From JBEKYD01 sp049509915 (GTDB taxonomy: Bacteria > Acidobacteriota > Terriglobia > Bryobacterales > Bryobacteraceae), in the NCBI GenBank assembly GCA_049509915.1, contig JBEKZL010000077.1, positions 1-30,097 on the forward strand: a DNA stretch of 30,097 nucleotides, in the 5' to 3' direction. A program made the position numbers and the translations under genes. Position 1 is the first letter of the stretch. Each line of letters begins with the position of its first letter. Shown piece after piece: positions 1-6,636 of this stretch. Below the pieces are notes generated by a model. The model was not told where the DNA came from. It ran no database searches and saw only the letters and a list, made by a program, of their open reading frames with translations.

Positions 1-116
1 TGCATGCTCCGCACATGATCGGGAGCCAAGCGCGCGGCCATGGGCTCGACGCTCTTCCGCTCCCCGTCGAGCAACAAGCCGGTACAGTAATTCCGCAGAG
101 GGAGTTGGCGATCCGC

Positions 117-890
117 ATGCCCGGTTCGATTGGCTCAGAGCGAGGCATTTTACAGCGTTATGAGGGACTATCGCCGGTCTTGAATGAGCTTGGCCTGCGT
201 CGATTCGCGGCGACTGAAGCGCGCGCCTACGGTCGCGGCGGCGTGTGTTTGGTTTCGCGAATCACCGGTATCGCTCGATGCACGATCTGGCGCGGGATTA
301 GAGAGATCGTGGAGAAGCAGCCATTGGAAGGCGGGCGGATCCGCAAGCCCGGCGGTGGGCGGAAGGCTAAGCTTACCCAAGACTCGACGCTGTTGTCGGA
401 TCTGGAACAACTGGTGGAACCGGCAACGCGCGGAGATCCGATGCGGCTGCTGTTATGGACATCGAAGAGTCTACGCCACCTGGAAGTGACGTTACAAGGC
501 TTGGGCCATTCGGCTTGTCCTCACGTCATTGCCGACTGTCTTCGGGAACTGGGATACAGTCTACAGGCAAACAGCAGAACACGGGAAGGCGGTGGGCACA
601 TGGATCGGGACGCGCAGTTTCAGTACATCGCCGATCAGGCCAAGGCTTTTCGGGTGGCGGAGGAGCCGGTTATTTCGGTAGATACCAAGAAGAAGGAACT
701 TGTGGGAAACTTCAAGGACAACGGTCGGGAGGGGAATCCCACGGGGACTCCCGAAGCGGTTAACGTACACGACTTTATCGACCCGAAGCTGGGGCGGGCC
801 GTCCCGTATGGCATCTATGACATTGTCGATAACAAAGGCTGGGTCAGCGTCGGCACCGATCATGACACTGCCAGCTTCGCTGTCCACTAA
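117..890 (+). pseudogene. ISAzo13-like transposase, 3'-truncated
   Basis: This resembles the N-terminal ~60% of ISAzo13-family DDE transposases. Family-like segments run in order: ERGILQRYEGLSPVLNE near the start, the PGGGRK and LVEPATRGDPMR blocks, a CLRELGYSLQANSRT block, then VISVDTKKKELVGNFK and GWVSVGTDHDTASFAV. The frame is open from 15, but the ATG at 117 precedes the family-like start and has GAGGGAG at 98-104. The protein stops just after DHDTASFAV. The family normally continues for well over 100 residues, including the second catalytic Asp and the Glu, and I find no continuation in any frame to 1144. The copy is therefore very probably inactive. No terminal inverted repeats were identified. 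The family assignment is from recognised motifs; the inactivity is an inference from the missing catalytic half. Confidence 0.8.
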
Positions 891-1040
891 GGCCAGCAAT
901 CCCAGGAAGGGCAAAACGCTCAAGTCCACGGTAACCTGCCAAGGAAGACGGCGCACGACCCGGCGAAAGCGAGCGGCGGAACCATTGGAGAAATCTGATA
1001 AATGTCCGTCTATCCCGGATTTCCCCGTCCCGGATTTCCC

Positions 1041-1081
1041 GCGCGGTCCATTCCTTTCCCACGCGAACTTCCAGGGTAAAC
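1041..1081 (-). repeat. 41-nt near copy of an internal rnc segment
   Basis: Positions 1041-1081 match 2934-2974, inside the rnc gene, at 39 of 41 bases; the differences are at 1051 and 1057. On the minus strand both read FTLEVRVGK followed by D/E-W-T-A, part of the rnc double-stranded-RNA-binding domain. Similarity stops sharply on both sides, and the frame is not open as an rnc gene here. It lies directly downstream of the truncated transposase. It may be a relic of a duplicated or rearranged rnc segment. Confidence 0.85.
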
Positions 1082-1144
1082 TACCCCGTTTTCGTGGGAG
1101 GGCAAATCCGGCGCGAGGTTATTGTCTTGGACTTACCGGAGCCC

Positions 1145-1465
1145 TTAGTGTAGGGACTTCGATTGCAACACGCTATAGGTTGCCTCCTGCTCTTTAGACT
1201 TGCCATTGAGAGACTGCACGAGGAAGCCCTTGTCTGTGCGCCGGGCCAGGAACACATCACCCGCCTTCAGGGGCACGCACTTCGACCAGCGCCAAGCCCG
1301 ATCACAGGCGATGATATAGGCGTTGCCATCGGATGCCTCCACGAACATTGCGTTCAGAACATGGGTCCAGCGAATTGTGGTGTCTGATGACCTGCAACTC
1401 ATCTGGAGGCTCGGAGTGCTCGTGGCAGTGCCATAGGTGGTGTTCCCATAGGCGGAAGCGCTCAT
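1145..1465 (-). CDS. C-terminal piece of a frameshifted secreted protein
   Basis: This 106-residue open frame carries a small conserved-looking domain: TIRWTHVLNAMFVEASDG, IIACDRAWRWSKC, PLKAGDVFLARR, then a hydrophilic tail ending LQSKSLH. The pattern recalls short periplasmic acidobacterial proteins of unknown function that begin with Ser/Thr/Gly/Tyr/Asn-rich sequence. The apparent ATG at 1465 overlaps the TGA of the upstream piece. However, the frame stays open upstream and reads GISTACNISGSTNTA before that ATG, which looks like real protein. Adding one G to the run of five at 1508-1512 would join it to the upstream frame (QTNGG then ISTACN). I therefore take it as the third part of one gene spanning 1145-2512. 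No signal peptide of its own; function unknown. Confidence 0.55.
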   Translation of the reverse strand: MSASAYGNTTYGTATSTPSLQMSCRSSDTTIRWTHVLNAMFVEASDGNAYIIACDRAWRWSKCVPLKAGDVFLARRTDKGFLVQSLNGKSKEQEATYSVLQSKSLH

Positions 1466-2298
1466 CGCTGTGTTTGTTGAGCCGGAAATATTACACGCTG
1501 TCGATATCCCCCGTTTGTCTGCACAACATACGGCACGGATTGTTCCTGCAATACCCTCAATGTGACCGCCGCCGGGATCTGCCCAGCTGGGGCTTGGAAC
1601 AGGCTGGCATCCATTACCGTGTTCGCTGCGTACTGGCTAATTGTCACGTTGTTCGTCACTCCACCCGCGACGGAGTGCCGAGCGAAGGACACGTAGATTC
1701 CGTCTATCTGCCGCCAATCTGAGAAGTCGGTCACGGATGTACCCGAAGCCGTGGTCGTAGCTGTCCTCAATAGCCGGCCTGTTGCTGGATCCGCGCTCCA
1801 GACTGCTTCCACGCCTTCGCCCTTAATCCTGAGCTTGGTTGCACGGAGCCCCCCGATCTGCTCGGTGCCTTGTGAAACGCAGCTATATTGATCCCGGTGT
1901 TGGGCAATATATATCGGCTCCAGCTTCATGCCGTACTCAAGTTCCCGAAGAGTGGAAATCGGGATGGTAGTAGTCACATTTCCCGACGTGAAGTAGTTGA
2001 ATTCCGGTGTGAACACAATCTTAGTGCTCGGGCCCGCTGGCGCCTGCCTCAAGATGTACGTGCTGGACGGGAGCGCGGTCGCTCGCTCCATACTGAACGA
2101 GCTACGGCCGGATGCGCTATCTATTGTCTGCGTGCCGCTCCACTTGAGGGATCGAACGGCCATCAGCTTTTCCCGGGTTCCTATAGACGCCAACACCGCG
2201 TCCAGCGATTGTGCGCAATCCTGCTCAGTCCTCTCCGCTGAACTCGCGCTGGGCGACGACGCGCTTAGCATCGCATTCAAGACTGCGGTCGGATACAC
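1462..2298 (-). CDS. Middle piece of a frameshifted secreted protein (LolA-like region)
   Basis: This is a 278-residue open frame with a GTG start that is probably not a real start. Its first residues, AVLNAMLSAS, complete the helical repeat begun by the upstream piece (ELKKAGVSD). Removing one C of the CC at 2287-2288 fuses the two as GVSDAVLNAML. The body (SLKWSGTQT, YILRQAPAGPSTKI, TKLRIKGEGVEAVWSADPATGRLLR, FSDWRQIDGIYVSFARHSV) resembles the LolA/outer-membrane-lipoprotein-sorting-like beta fold common in secreted acidobacterial proteins, without a specific assignment. It probably acts in the periplasm, given the signal peptide on the upstream piece. Either the gene is a recent pseudogene or the shifts are assembly errors. 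Confidence 0.6.
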   Translation of the reverse strand: MYPTAVLNAMLSASSPSASSAERTEQDCAQSLDAVLASIGTREKLMAVRSLKWSGTQTIDSASGRSSFSMERATALPSSTYILRQAPAGPSTKIVFTPEFNYFTSGNVTTTIPISTLRELEYGMKLEPIYIAQHRDQYSCVSQGTEQIGGLRATKLRIKGEGVEAVWSADPATGRLLRTATTTASGTSVTDFSDWRQIDGIYVSFARHSVAGGVTNNVTISQYAANTVMDASLFQAPAGQIPAAVTLRVLQEQSVPYVVQTNGGYRQRVIFPAQQTQR

Positions 2299-2512
2299 CC
2301 GCCTTCTTGAGTTCTATGACCGCCTCCGGCGACGTGTCGAATTTGGGTTTGCCCTTCTGTATCACGAGGATGATCGTCTGTTCGCCGACGCCGGACTTCG
2401 CCATATTGACTACGTCTGCGTTGGTCACCGCGTGCTGTGCCTCTTGCGCGATCGCCGGCCCAAGAGGGACTAAGCATAGGACCAGAAGGAGAGAAGCCCT
2501 TCGGGACGTCAT
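2225..2512 (-). CDS. N-terminal piece of a frameshifted secreted protein
   Basis: The ATG at 2512 is preceded by GAGG about 10 bases upstream. The product starts with a clear Sec signal peptide (RRASLLLVLCLVPLGPAIAQ, cleavage likely after AIA). A short helical module follows: LT/VTNADVVNMAKSGVGEQTIILVIQKGKPKFDTSPEAVIELKKAGVSD. This module is frequent at the start of secreted acidobacterial proteins and normally continues as AVLNAML. Here the frame is lost after GVSD, and the real continuation lies in the next frame (the 1462-2298 piece). Only about the first 75 residues of this open frame are genuine; the tail from DRSLECD on is out of frame. Function unknown; the secretion signal is clear. 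Confidence 0.65.
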   Translation of the reverse strand: MTSRRASLLLVLCLVPLGPAIAQEAQHAVTNADVVNMAKSGVGEQTIILVIQKGKPKFDTSPEAVIELKKAGVSDRSLECDAKRVVAQREFSGED

Positions 2513-2790
2513 TATAGATTATCCTCGAGAACGGTAAATAGCCTCAAGGGAAGAGCGACTCCGGCTGACCTCAGCGGGACCCCACTCAGGGACGGCCCTG
2601 GTTGACCCGTTTCGACCCCGGGGGGACACAGCGTGGATTTGGCGGCATACGATACAGTGGCTCAGCCGCTCCGCGATTCTCTCGAATCTGCGCGGTCCGG
2701 GCCAAGAAAGCGGGTCAACAGAACGGGTCAACCTCCGCGGCGGATACCGGCGCCGGTGGCGGCCGTCGCGGCCATTGGTGTAGCTGAAGC
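2513..2790. other. Gap with a spaced 12-bp inverted repeat
   Basis: No convincing gene. GGTTGACCCGTT at 2600-2611 is the exact reverse complement of AACGGGTCAACC at 2722-2733, and CGGGTCAAC recurs directly at 2711-2719. Nested direct and inverted copies of this kind occur at insertion-sequence ends, so this could be a solo or miniature element of about 134 bp. No coding remnant was recognised between the arms. Confidence 0.4.
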
Positions 2791-3579
2791 TCATGGGGCG
2801 GCGATCTGTTCGGCGGCGGGAGCGGCTCCGGGGCTGCGCGCCTCCGGGTTGGCGCCGGTTTCCCGGCGCAGGCGGTCGAACAGGGTACGCGCCGCCCGTT
2901 GCGCCGCCAGCTTCTTGGTCCGGCCGTCGGCCTGCGCGGTCCAATCCTTGCCCACGCGAACTTCCAGGGTAAACAGCTTGGCGTGTTCGGGACCGTGCTC
3001 GCGCAGGACGATATAGCGCGGCTGCGGCAGGTGACGGGCCTGCGCCAGCTCCTGCAGCGCGCTCTTGAAGTTGGTCAGGGCCGGATGAATCTCGGTATCG
3101 ATCTCTTCGTCAGGTTCGGGAGGCGCGTCCAGCACCCAGGTGTTGACGAAAGCGCGGACCGGATCGATGCCGCCATCCGAATACATGGCGGCCAGTAGCG
3201 CTTCCAGGCCATCCACCAGCAGGGTTTTCTTGGAGCGGCCGCCGCTCATCTCTTCGCTGCGGCCTAGCGCCAGGTAACTGCCCAGGTCCACGTGCCGCGC
3301 CACGCCGTGCAGGTGCGCCGCGCTCACCAGGTGCCCTTTCATGCGCGACAGGTCGCCTTCGCGCGACTCCGGGTAGCGTTTTACGAGCGCCTCCGCGATC
3401 AGAAACCCGAGAATCGAATCGCCTAGAAATTCCAACTGCTCGTTGTCGCCGCTGGTGGTGGCCGCGCCCGGCCGCGCCTCGTTGGCGAACGAACGGTGGG
3501 TCAGGGCGCGGTGCAGCCAGATGGAGTCGCGAAACCGATAGCCGATCTTCACCTCCAGCAGGGACGGCTCCGCTTGCAT
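2791..3579 (-). CDS. rnc: Ribonuclease III
   Basis: RNase III cleaves double-stranded RNA, including rRNA precursors, using two metal ions in a homodimer. The family signature NEQLEFLGDS is at residues 46-55, giving the expected acidic residues E47, E50 and D54. The second pair is D123/E126 in VDGLEALLAA. A C-terminal double-stranded-RNA-binding domain occupies about 167-238 (HPALTNFKSALQELAQ, then KLAAQRAARTLFDRL). An Ala/Pro-rich tail of ~20 residues follows. At 262 residues it is slightly longer than the usual ~225-240. It is the last gene of a minus-strand run, with only 8 bp after the TPR gene and AAGG in that gap, so co-transcription is likely. A 41-nt piece of it (2934-2974) is duplicated at 1041-1081. 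Confidence 0.95.
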   Translation of the reverse strand: MQAEPSLLEVKIGYRFRDSIWLHRALTHRSFANEARPGAATTSGDNEQLEFLGDSILGFLIAEALVKRYPESREGDLSRMKGHLVSAAHLHGVARHVDLGSYLALGRSEEMSGGRSKKTLLVDGLEALLAAMYSDGGIDPVRAFVNTWVLDAPPEPDEEIDTEIHPALTNFKSALQELAQARHLPQPRYIVLREHGPEHAKLFTLEVRVGKDWTAQADGRTKKLAAQRAARTLFDRLRRETGANPEARSPGAAPAAEQIAAP

Positions 3580-3587
3580 ACCGGACC

Positions 3588-4349
3588 TTACGGCTTCGCC
3601 GGGCCCTTGGTCCGCGTGGCTACGGCCTTGATGTTTTCCGCGATCGCCTTGATCCTGGGATTCAGGTTGGGCTCCGCCAACACCTTGTCGCAGGTGGCGA
3701 TGGCTTCATCGTGCTTGCCCGCATCCTGATAGGCATTGGCCAGACGCACCAGGTAAGCCGGCTGTGGATCGTTATCGGCGGCTGTTTTGAAATCGGCGAT
3801 GGCGTCGTCGTACTTCTTGCGCGTCATCGCGGCCAACCCCAGGTCGCTGGTCGCCTCCGCAACGATGCTCTTTTGCAGACCCGCCCACTGCTCGTCGGTC
3901 ACGTTCGGGTTGGGCTTAGTGGCAGCTTTCACGTTCTCGATGGCCAGGTTTAGGTCCTTTTCGGCGCGGGCCAGTTTGTCGTCTCTATCCAGATCGGTTT
4001 CGCGCGTGTGCTGCACCAGCAACTCGCCGGATGTTAGCGGGGACTGAAAGTTCTTGGGATTGGCCTCCATCGAGCGGTCGGCATAGATCACGGCCTTCTC
4101 CCAATCGCCTTTCTGCCTGTAGGCGTCCGCTTCGAGCGCCAGCGCCGTGTCCTTAAACTGAGTATCGGCGTACTTGGTAAGCAGGTCTTCGGCCGCGGCA
4201 ATCAGCGCGTCGGGGTTGTTCTGTGCCTGCACCATGGCGTTATAGGCCGCGGCCTCGCCTCTGGACACCTTCGGTTTCGGTGTTTGGGCCATCAGACAGG
4301 CGCCAGCCGCAACTAATGCGGCCATTCCGGCCACTAGGATTCGTCTCAT
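3588..4349 (-). CDS. Periplasmic tetratricopeptide-repeat protein
   Basis: This protein of about 253 residues starts with a Sec signal peptide (MRRILVAGMAALVAAGACLMAQ). Helical repeats of TPR type fill the rest: DALIAAAEDLLTKYADTQFKDTALALEADAYRQKGDWEKAVIYADRSMEANP is cut by a long insert, then KYDDAIADFKTAADNDPQPAYLVRLANAYQDAGKHDEAIATCDKVL. An earlier ATG at 4367 is in frame, but AAGGAG at about 4359-4364 sits 9 bases before the ATG at 4349, so I use the later start. It lies between another TPR protein and rnc on the same strand with short gaps. TPR proteins are scaffolds; no partner can be named. The TPR call is confident, the role unknown. Confidence 0.8.
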   Translation of the reverse strand: MRRILVAGMAALVAAGACLMAQTPKPKVSRGEAAAYNAMVQAQNNPDALIAAAEDLLTKYADTQFKDTALALEADAYRQKGDWEKAVIYADRSMEANPKNFQSPLTSGELLVQHTRETDLDRDDKLARAEKDLNLAIENVKAATKPNPNVTDEQWAGLQKSIVAEATSDLGLAAMTRKKYDDAIADFKTAADNDPQPAYLVRLANAYQDAGKHDEAIATCDKVLAEPNLNPRIKAIAENIKAVATRTKGPAKP

Positions 4350-4378
4350 TCCTGAAAACTCCTTCAAAAGTGTTTACT

Positions 4379-5008
4379 TCACTTCCCTAATACTTGTTGC
4401 AGCCCTGTCCGCGCCGCGTCCAGGGCCTTTTGCGAACCACCCTGGACTTCCAGGGCATCGCGAAAATACCGGGTTGCCTTCTCGAACTCCTGGGCCAAAC
4501 CCGCCAGCCTTCCCAAATACACCAGGCACCACGCCTTCACTTGTGGCTCGGGATCGTCATCCAAAGCCTTGAGGAACAGGCGTTCCGCCGTGGCCGGGTC
4601 CTTCTCCAGCGCGGCAATGCGCGCCAATCCATAGTAAGCCGAAGCGTGCAGCGGTTTCTCGGCCGTCTGTTCCAGCACCGCCAGAAACATCTGCTTCGCC
4701 CTATCTAACTCGCGGCCAGCATACAAATCTTCGGCCTGTTCCAGCGTCTTGGCCGCGCCCTGGAGCACCGGGGCCGGCGCCGAGGCTGCGTTCCCGACCC
4801 TCTTTTGAGTCGAAAACTCCACCTGTGAGAGCCGCCGCTCTTCCTTCGCCATGTCGATCGACCCCAGCAGATCCAGGTAATACTCCGCCATCGAGGCTTC
4901 CTGCTTCTGGTAGAGCCCCAACTGCTCGTAAAAATACGGCGTCAAAATGAACCCCTGGTGCAGGTCCTCGTCCACCACGCCGGGATTGTGGTCCAGCCGC
5001 GCTTCCAC
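4379..5008 (-). CDS. C-terminal part of a frameshifted secreted TPR protein
   Basis: This piece of about 209 residues continues the protein begun at 5816. It contains LTPYFYEQLGLYQKQEASMAEYYLDLLGSIDMAKEERRL, then TPR-type helices: LEQAEDLYAGRELDRAKQMFLAVLEQ, ASAYYGLARIAALEKDPATAERLFLKALDDDPEPQVKAWCLVYLGRLAGLAQEFEKATRYFRDALEVQGGSQKALDAARTGLQQVL. The nominal GTG start at 5008 lies inside CKAVEARLDHNP, which joins the upstream frame once one base near 5018 is removed (QL then CKAVEARLD). I see no ribosome site for independent translation. The gene ends 29 bp before the start of the next TPR gene. Confidence 0.7.
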   Translation of the reverse strand: MEARLDHNPGVVDEDLHQGFILTPYFYEQLGLYQKQEASMAEYYLDLLGSIDMAKEERRLSQVEFSTQKRVGNAASAPAPVLQGAAKTLEQAEDLYAGRELDRAKQMFLAVLEQTAEKPLHASAYYGLARIAALEKDPATAERLFLKALDDDPEPQVKAWCLVYLGRLAGLAQEFEKATRYFRDALEVQGGSQKALDAARTGLQQVLGK

Positions 5009-5816
5009 CGCCTTGCAGCAACTGGTCGTGCCGGAAGGAATCGTCCAGCACCGTCGCCCGCTCGACGTGATCGAACAGCATCTTCTTGCGGTCCAGGATC
5101 TCGCGGTAGCGTGTGGTCAACGGCTCCAGCGTGTAGTGCAGGTAGGCATGGCGGATGTCGAAGGCGCGCGGCTCCGGCGATGGCGTCACCACCACATAGT
5201 AATCGTATCCGTAGCTGCGCGTCTGAACCTGGTTGGGCTCGGCATCGAGCTCGATGAAAATCTGAAAACGCCGTCCCCGCACGCCCGAAGTCGGCTGGCG
5301 TAGGTAGGCATTCACCTGTTCCACGTTTTCCAGCACGGGCCGGTGATAGCGCGCGATCGCCTCCAAAATACGGGGCTGCGAACGGTGCCACAGCTCACCC
5401 ACGTTCGCTTCCTTATAGAAGGCAACCAGCAGCGGCGTCAGGTCTTTCAGCGCCGCGGCGTCAGGCGGGATGTCGGCGTCCTTTTCCTTGAACTGGAACG
5501 CCGGCGGCGAGGAAACCGACAGTGCGAAGGAAATGTATTGGTTCAGATCTTCCGCACTGGTGCGCTTGCGGTGCGCGGCATAGAAATCCTTCAGCGCGGC
5601 CAGCGAGGGGATCTGCCGTTTGGCCAGTTCCTCGCGAATTGCCTTCCGCAGCGGATCGCCAGCGGGCGAGTCCAACCCGGTATCGTAACCCGCCGCGTTG
5701 ATGGCCGCCATCACCGTGAACAGGGTGGGGCTGGCATCGAGTTGCCCGGTTTCGGATTGCTGCGCCGGCGCCACCGCCACCAGCGCCAAAATGGCTGAAA
5801 GTACAAGCCGTTTCAA
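4701..5816 (-). CDS. N-terminal part of a frameshifted secreted TPR protein
   Basis: The ATG at 5816 opens a Sec signal peptide (MKRLVLSAILALVAVAPAQ). About 245 residues of a helical/mixed domain of unknown family follow, including PLLVAFYKEANVGELWHRSQP, FIELDAEPNQVQTRSYGYDYYVVVTPSPEP and DIRHAYLHYTLEPL. The last segment sits where peptidase-MA-like proteins carry an HExxH motif, but that motif is absent here. Genuine coding stops near 5018 at FRHDQLL; the remaining ~100 residues of this open frame (GGGSAAGPQSRRGG on) are out of frame, and the true C-terminus is the 4379-5008 TPR piece. The complete gene would be 4379-5816 and would lead the operon with the second TPR gene and rnc. Function unknown. 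Confidence 0.7.
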   Translation of the reverse strand: MKRLVLSAILALVAVAPAQQSETGQLDASPTLFTVMAAINAAGYDTGLDSPAGDPLRKAIREELAKRQIPSLAALKDFYAAHRKRTSAEDLNQYISFALSVSSPPAFQFKEKDADIPPDAAALKDLTPLLVAFYKEANVGELWHRSQPRILEAIARYHRPVLENVEQVNAYLRQPTSGVRGRRFQIFIELDAEPNQVQTRSYGYDYYVVVTPSPEPRAFDIRHAYLHYTLEPLTTRYREILDRKKMLFDHVERATVLDDSFRHDQLLQGGGSAAGPQSRRGGRGPAPGVHFDAVFLRAVGALPEAGSLDGGVLPGSAGVDRHGEGRAAALTGGVFDSKEGRERSLGAGPGAPGRGQDAGTGRRFVCWPRVR

Positions 5817-5868
5817 GTTGGGTCGCCTACGATACCAACAGTGTAACCTAAGGCGGAATTTCGTTCAC

Positions 5869-6549
5869 TCAGGTGCCGGCCAAGGGCTCGGAAGCCGCCC
5901 GAATGTCCCGACTTTCCAGTACTCGCTTCCCAGCGCCCCGCCGGGCCACGGCGAGCATAGCGCGGCCAATCTGCCGGGTAGTCAGGATGAGGTTCGGGAA
6001 GGCCCATCGGAGCGCCGGCAGCAGCGGTCTTGCGGCCGCATAGAAGCAGCGGTACAACGCTGTCCTGGACTTGATTCCGTCAAGCGGCTGGATCACCCCG
6101 GGCCGGAACATGTATGCGCCCTGGAAGGGCAGACGCAGCAGCGCGTTCTCCGTTTTGCCTTTCACCCGCGCCCACATCAGGCGGCCGCGTTCGGAGGCGT
6201 CCGTGCCGGCGCCCGAGACATAGACGAAGGTCATCCGCGCATTGAGCCGCACCAGCACTTCCGCCGCGGCCAGCGCGATCCCATAAGTCACGCGTTCGTA
6301 GTCGGCTTCCGCCATTCCGGCCGATGCCACCCCGAGACAGAAAAAACACGCGTCGAAACCGGCCAGCTCGCCCTGAATGGAATCGTAGTGGAACAGATCC
6401 CCGTGTACGATTTCCCGCAGCTTCGGATGCGCGGCGCCAACCGCCCTTCGTCCGATTGTCACCACCCGCTCCACGTCCGGATCGAGCAGGCATTCGCGCA
6501 AGACACCCTGCCCGATCATGCCCGTAGCTCCAAAGATCAATATCTTCAT
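5869..6549 (-). CDS. NAD(P)-binding epimerase/dehydratase-like protein
   Basis: This 226-residue Rossmann protein opens with MKILIFGATGMIGQGV, the GxxGxxG nucleotide-binding loop of atypical/extended short-chain reductases. VTIGRRAVG follows at the second strand, where NADP-binding members often carry Arg. CFFCLGVASAGMAEADYERVTYGIALAAAEVL and FVYVSGAGTDASERGRLMWARVKGKTENAL fill the usual Tyr/Lys region. The sequence resembles small epimerase-like proteins of the YwnB/oxidoreductase-HTATIP2 sort, whose substrates are mostly unknown. The minus-strand frame is open as far as 7749, but only the part from the ATG at 6549 has protein-like composition and motifs. It is divergent from the DUF1080-PHP gene across 87 bp. 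Confidence 0.8.
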   Translation of the reverse strand: MKILIFGATGMIGQGVLRECLLDPDVERVVTIGRRAVGAAHPKLREIVHGDLFHYDSIQGELAGFDACFFCLGVASAGMAEADYERVTYGIALAAAEVLVRLNARMTFVYVSGAGTDASERGRLMWARVKGKTENALLRLPFQGAYMFRPGVIQPLDGIKSRTALYRCFYAAARPLLPALRWAFPNLILTTRQIGRAMLAVARRGAGKRVLESRDIRAASEPLAGT

Positions 6550-6593
6550 CGGCGGCCTCAATCCTCCATCATAGGCGCCGATCCGTCCGGGCA

Positions 6594-6609
6594 GGAGCAC
6601 ACTTGCTCC
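6594..6609. promoter_or_regulatory. Dyad in a divergent intergenic region
   Basis: GGAGCA-CACT-TGCTCC is a perfect 6-bp dyad with a 4-bp spacer, in the 87-bp gap between divergent genes. A TATACT at 6622-6627 lies 9 bases before the ATG at 6637, which would fit a leaderless or very short-leader transcript. Both are sequence observations only, and the operator role is a guess. Confidence 0.25.
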
Positions 6610-6636
6610 CGCGCCGGAGAATATACTGGACTCTCT

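Noticed and set aside
5698..6636. In-frame N-terminal extension of the DUF1080-PHP gene
   Set aside because: It is antisense to the TPR and epimerase-like genes. A Tat-like signal begins at the ATG at 6637.
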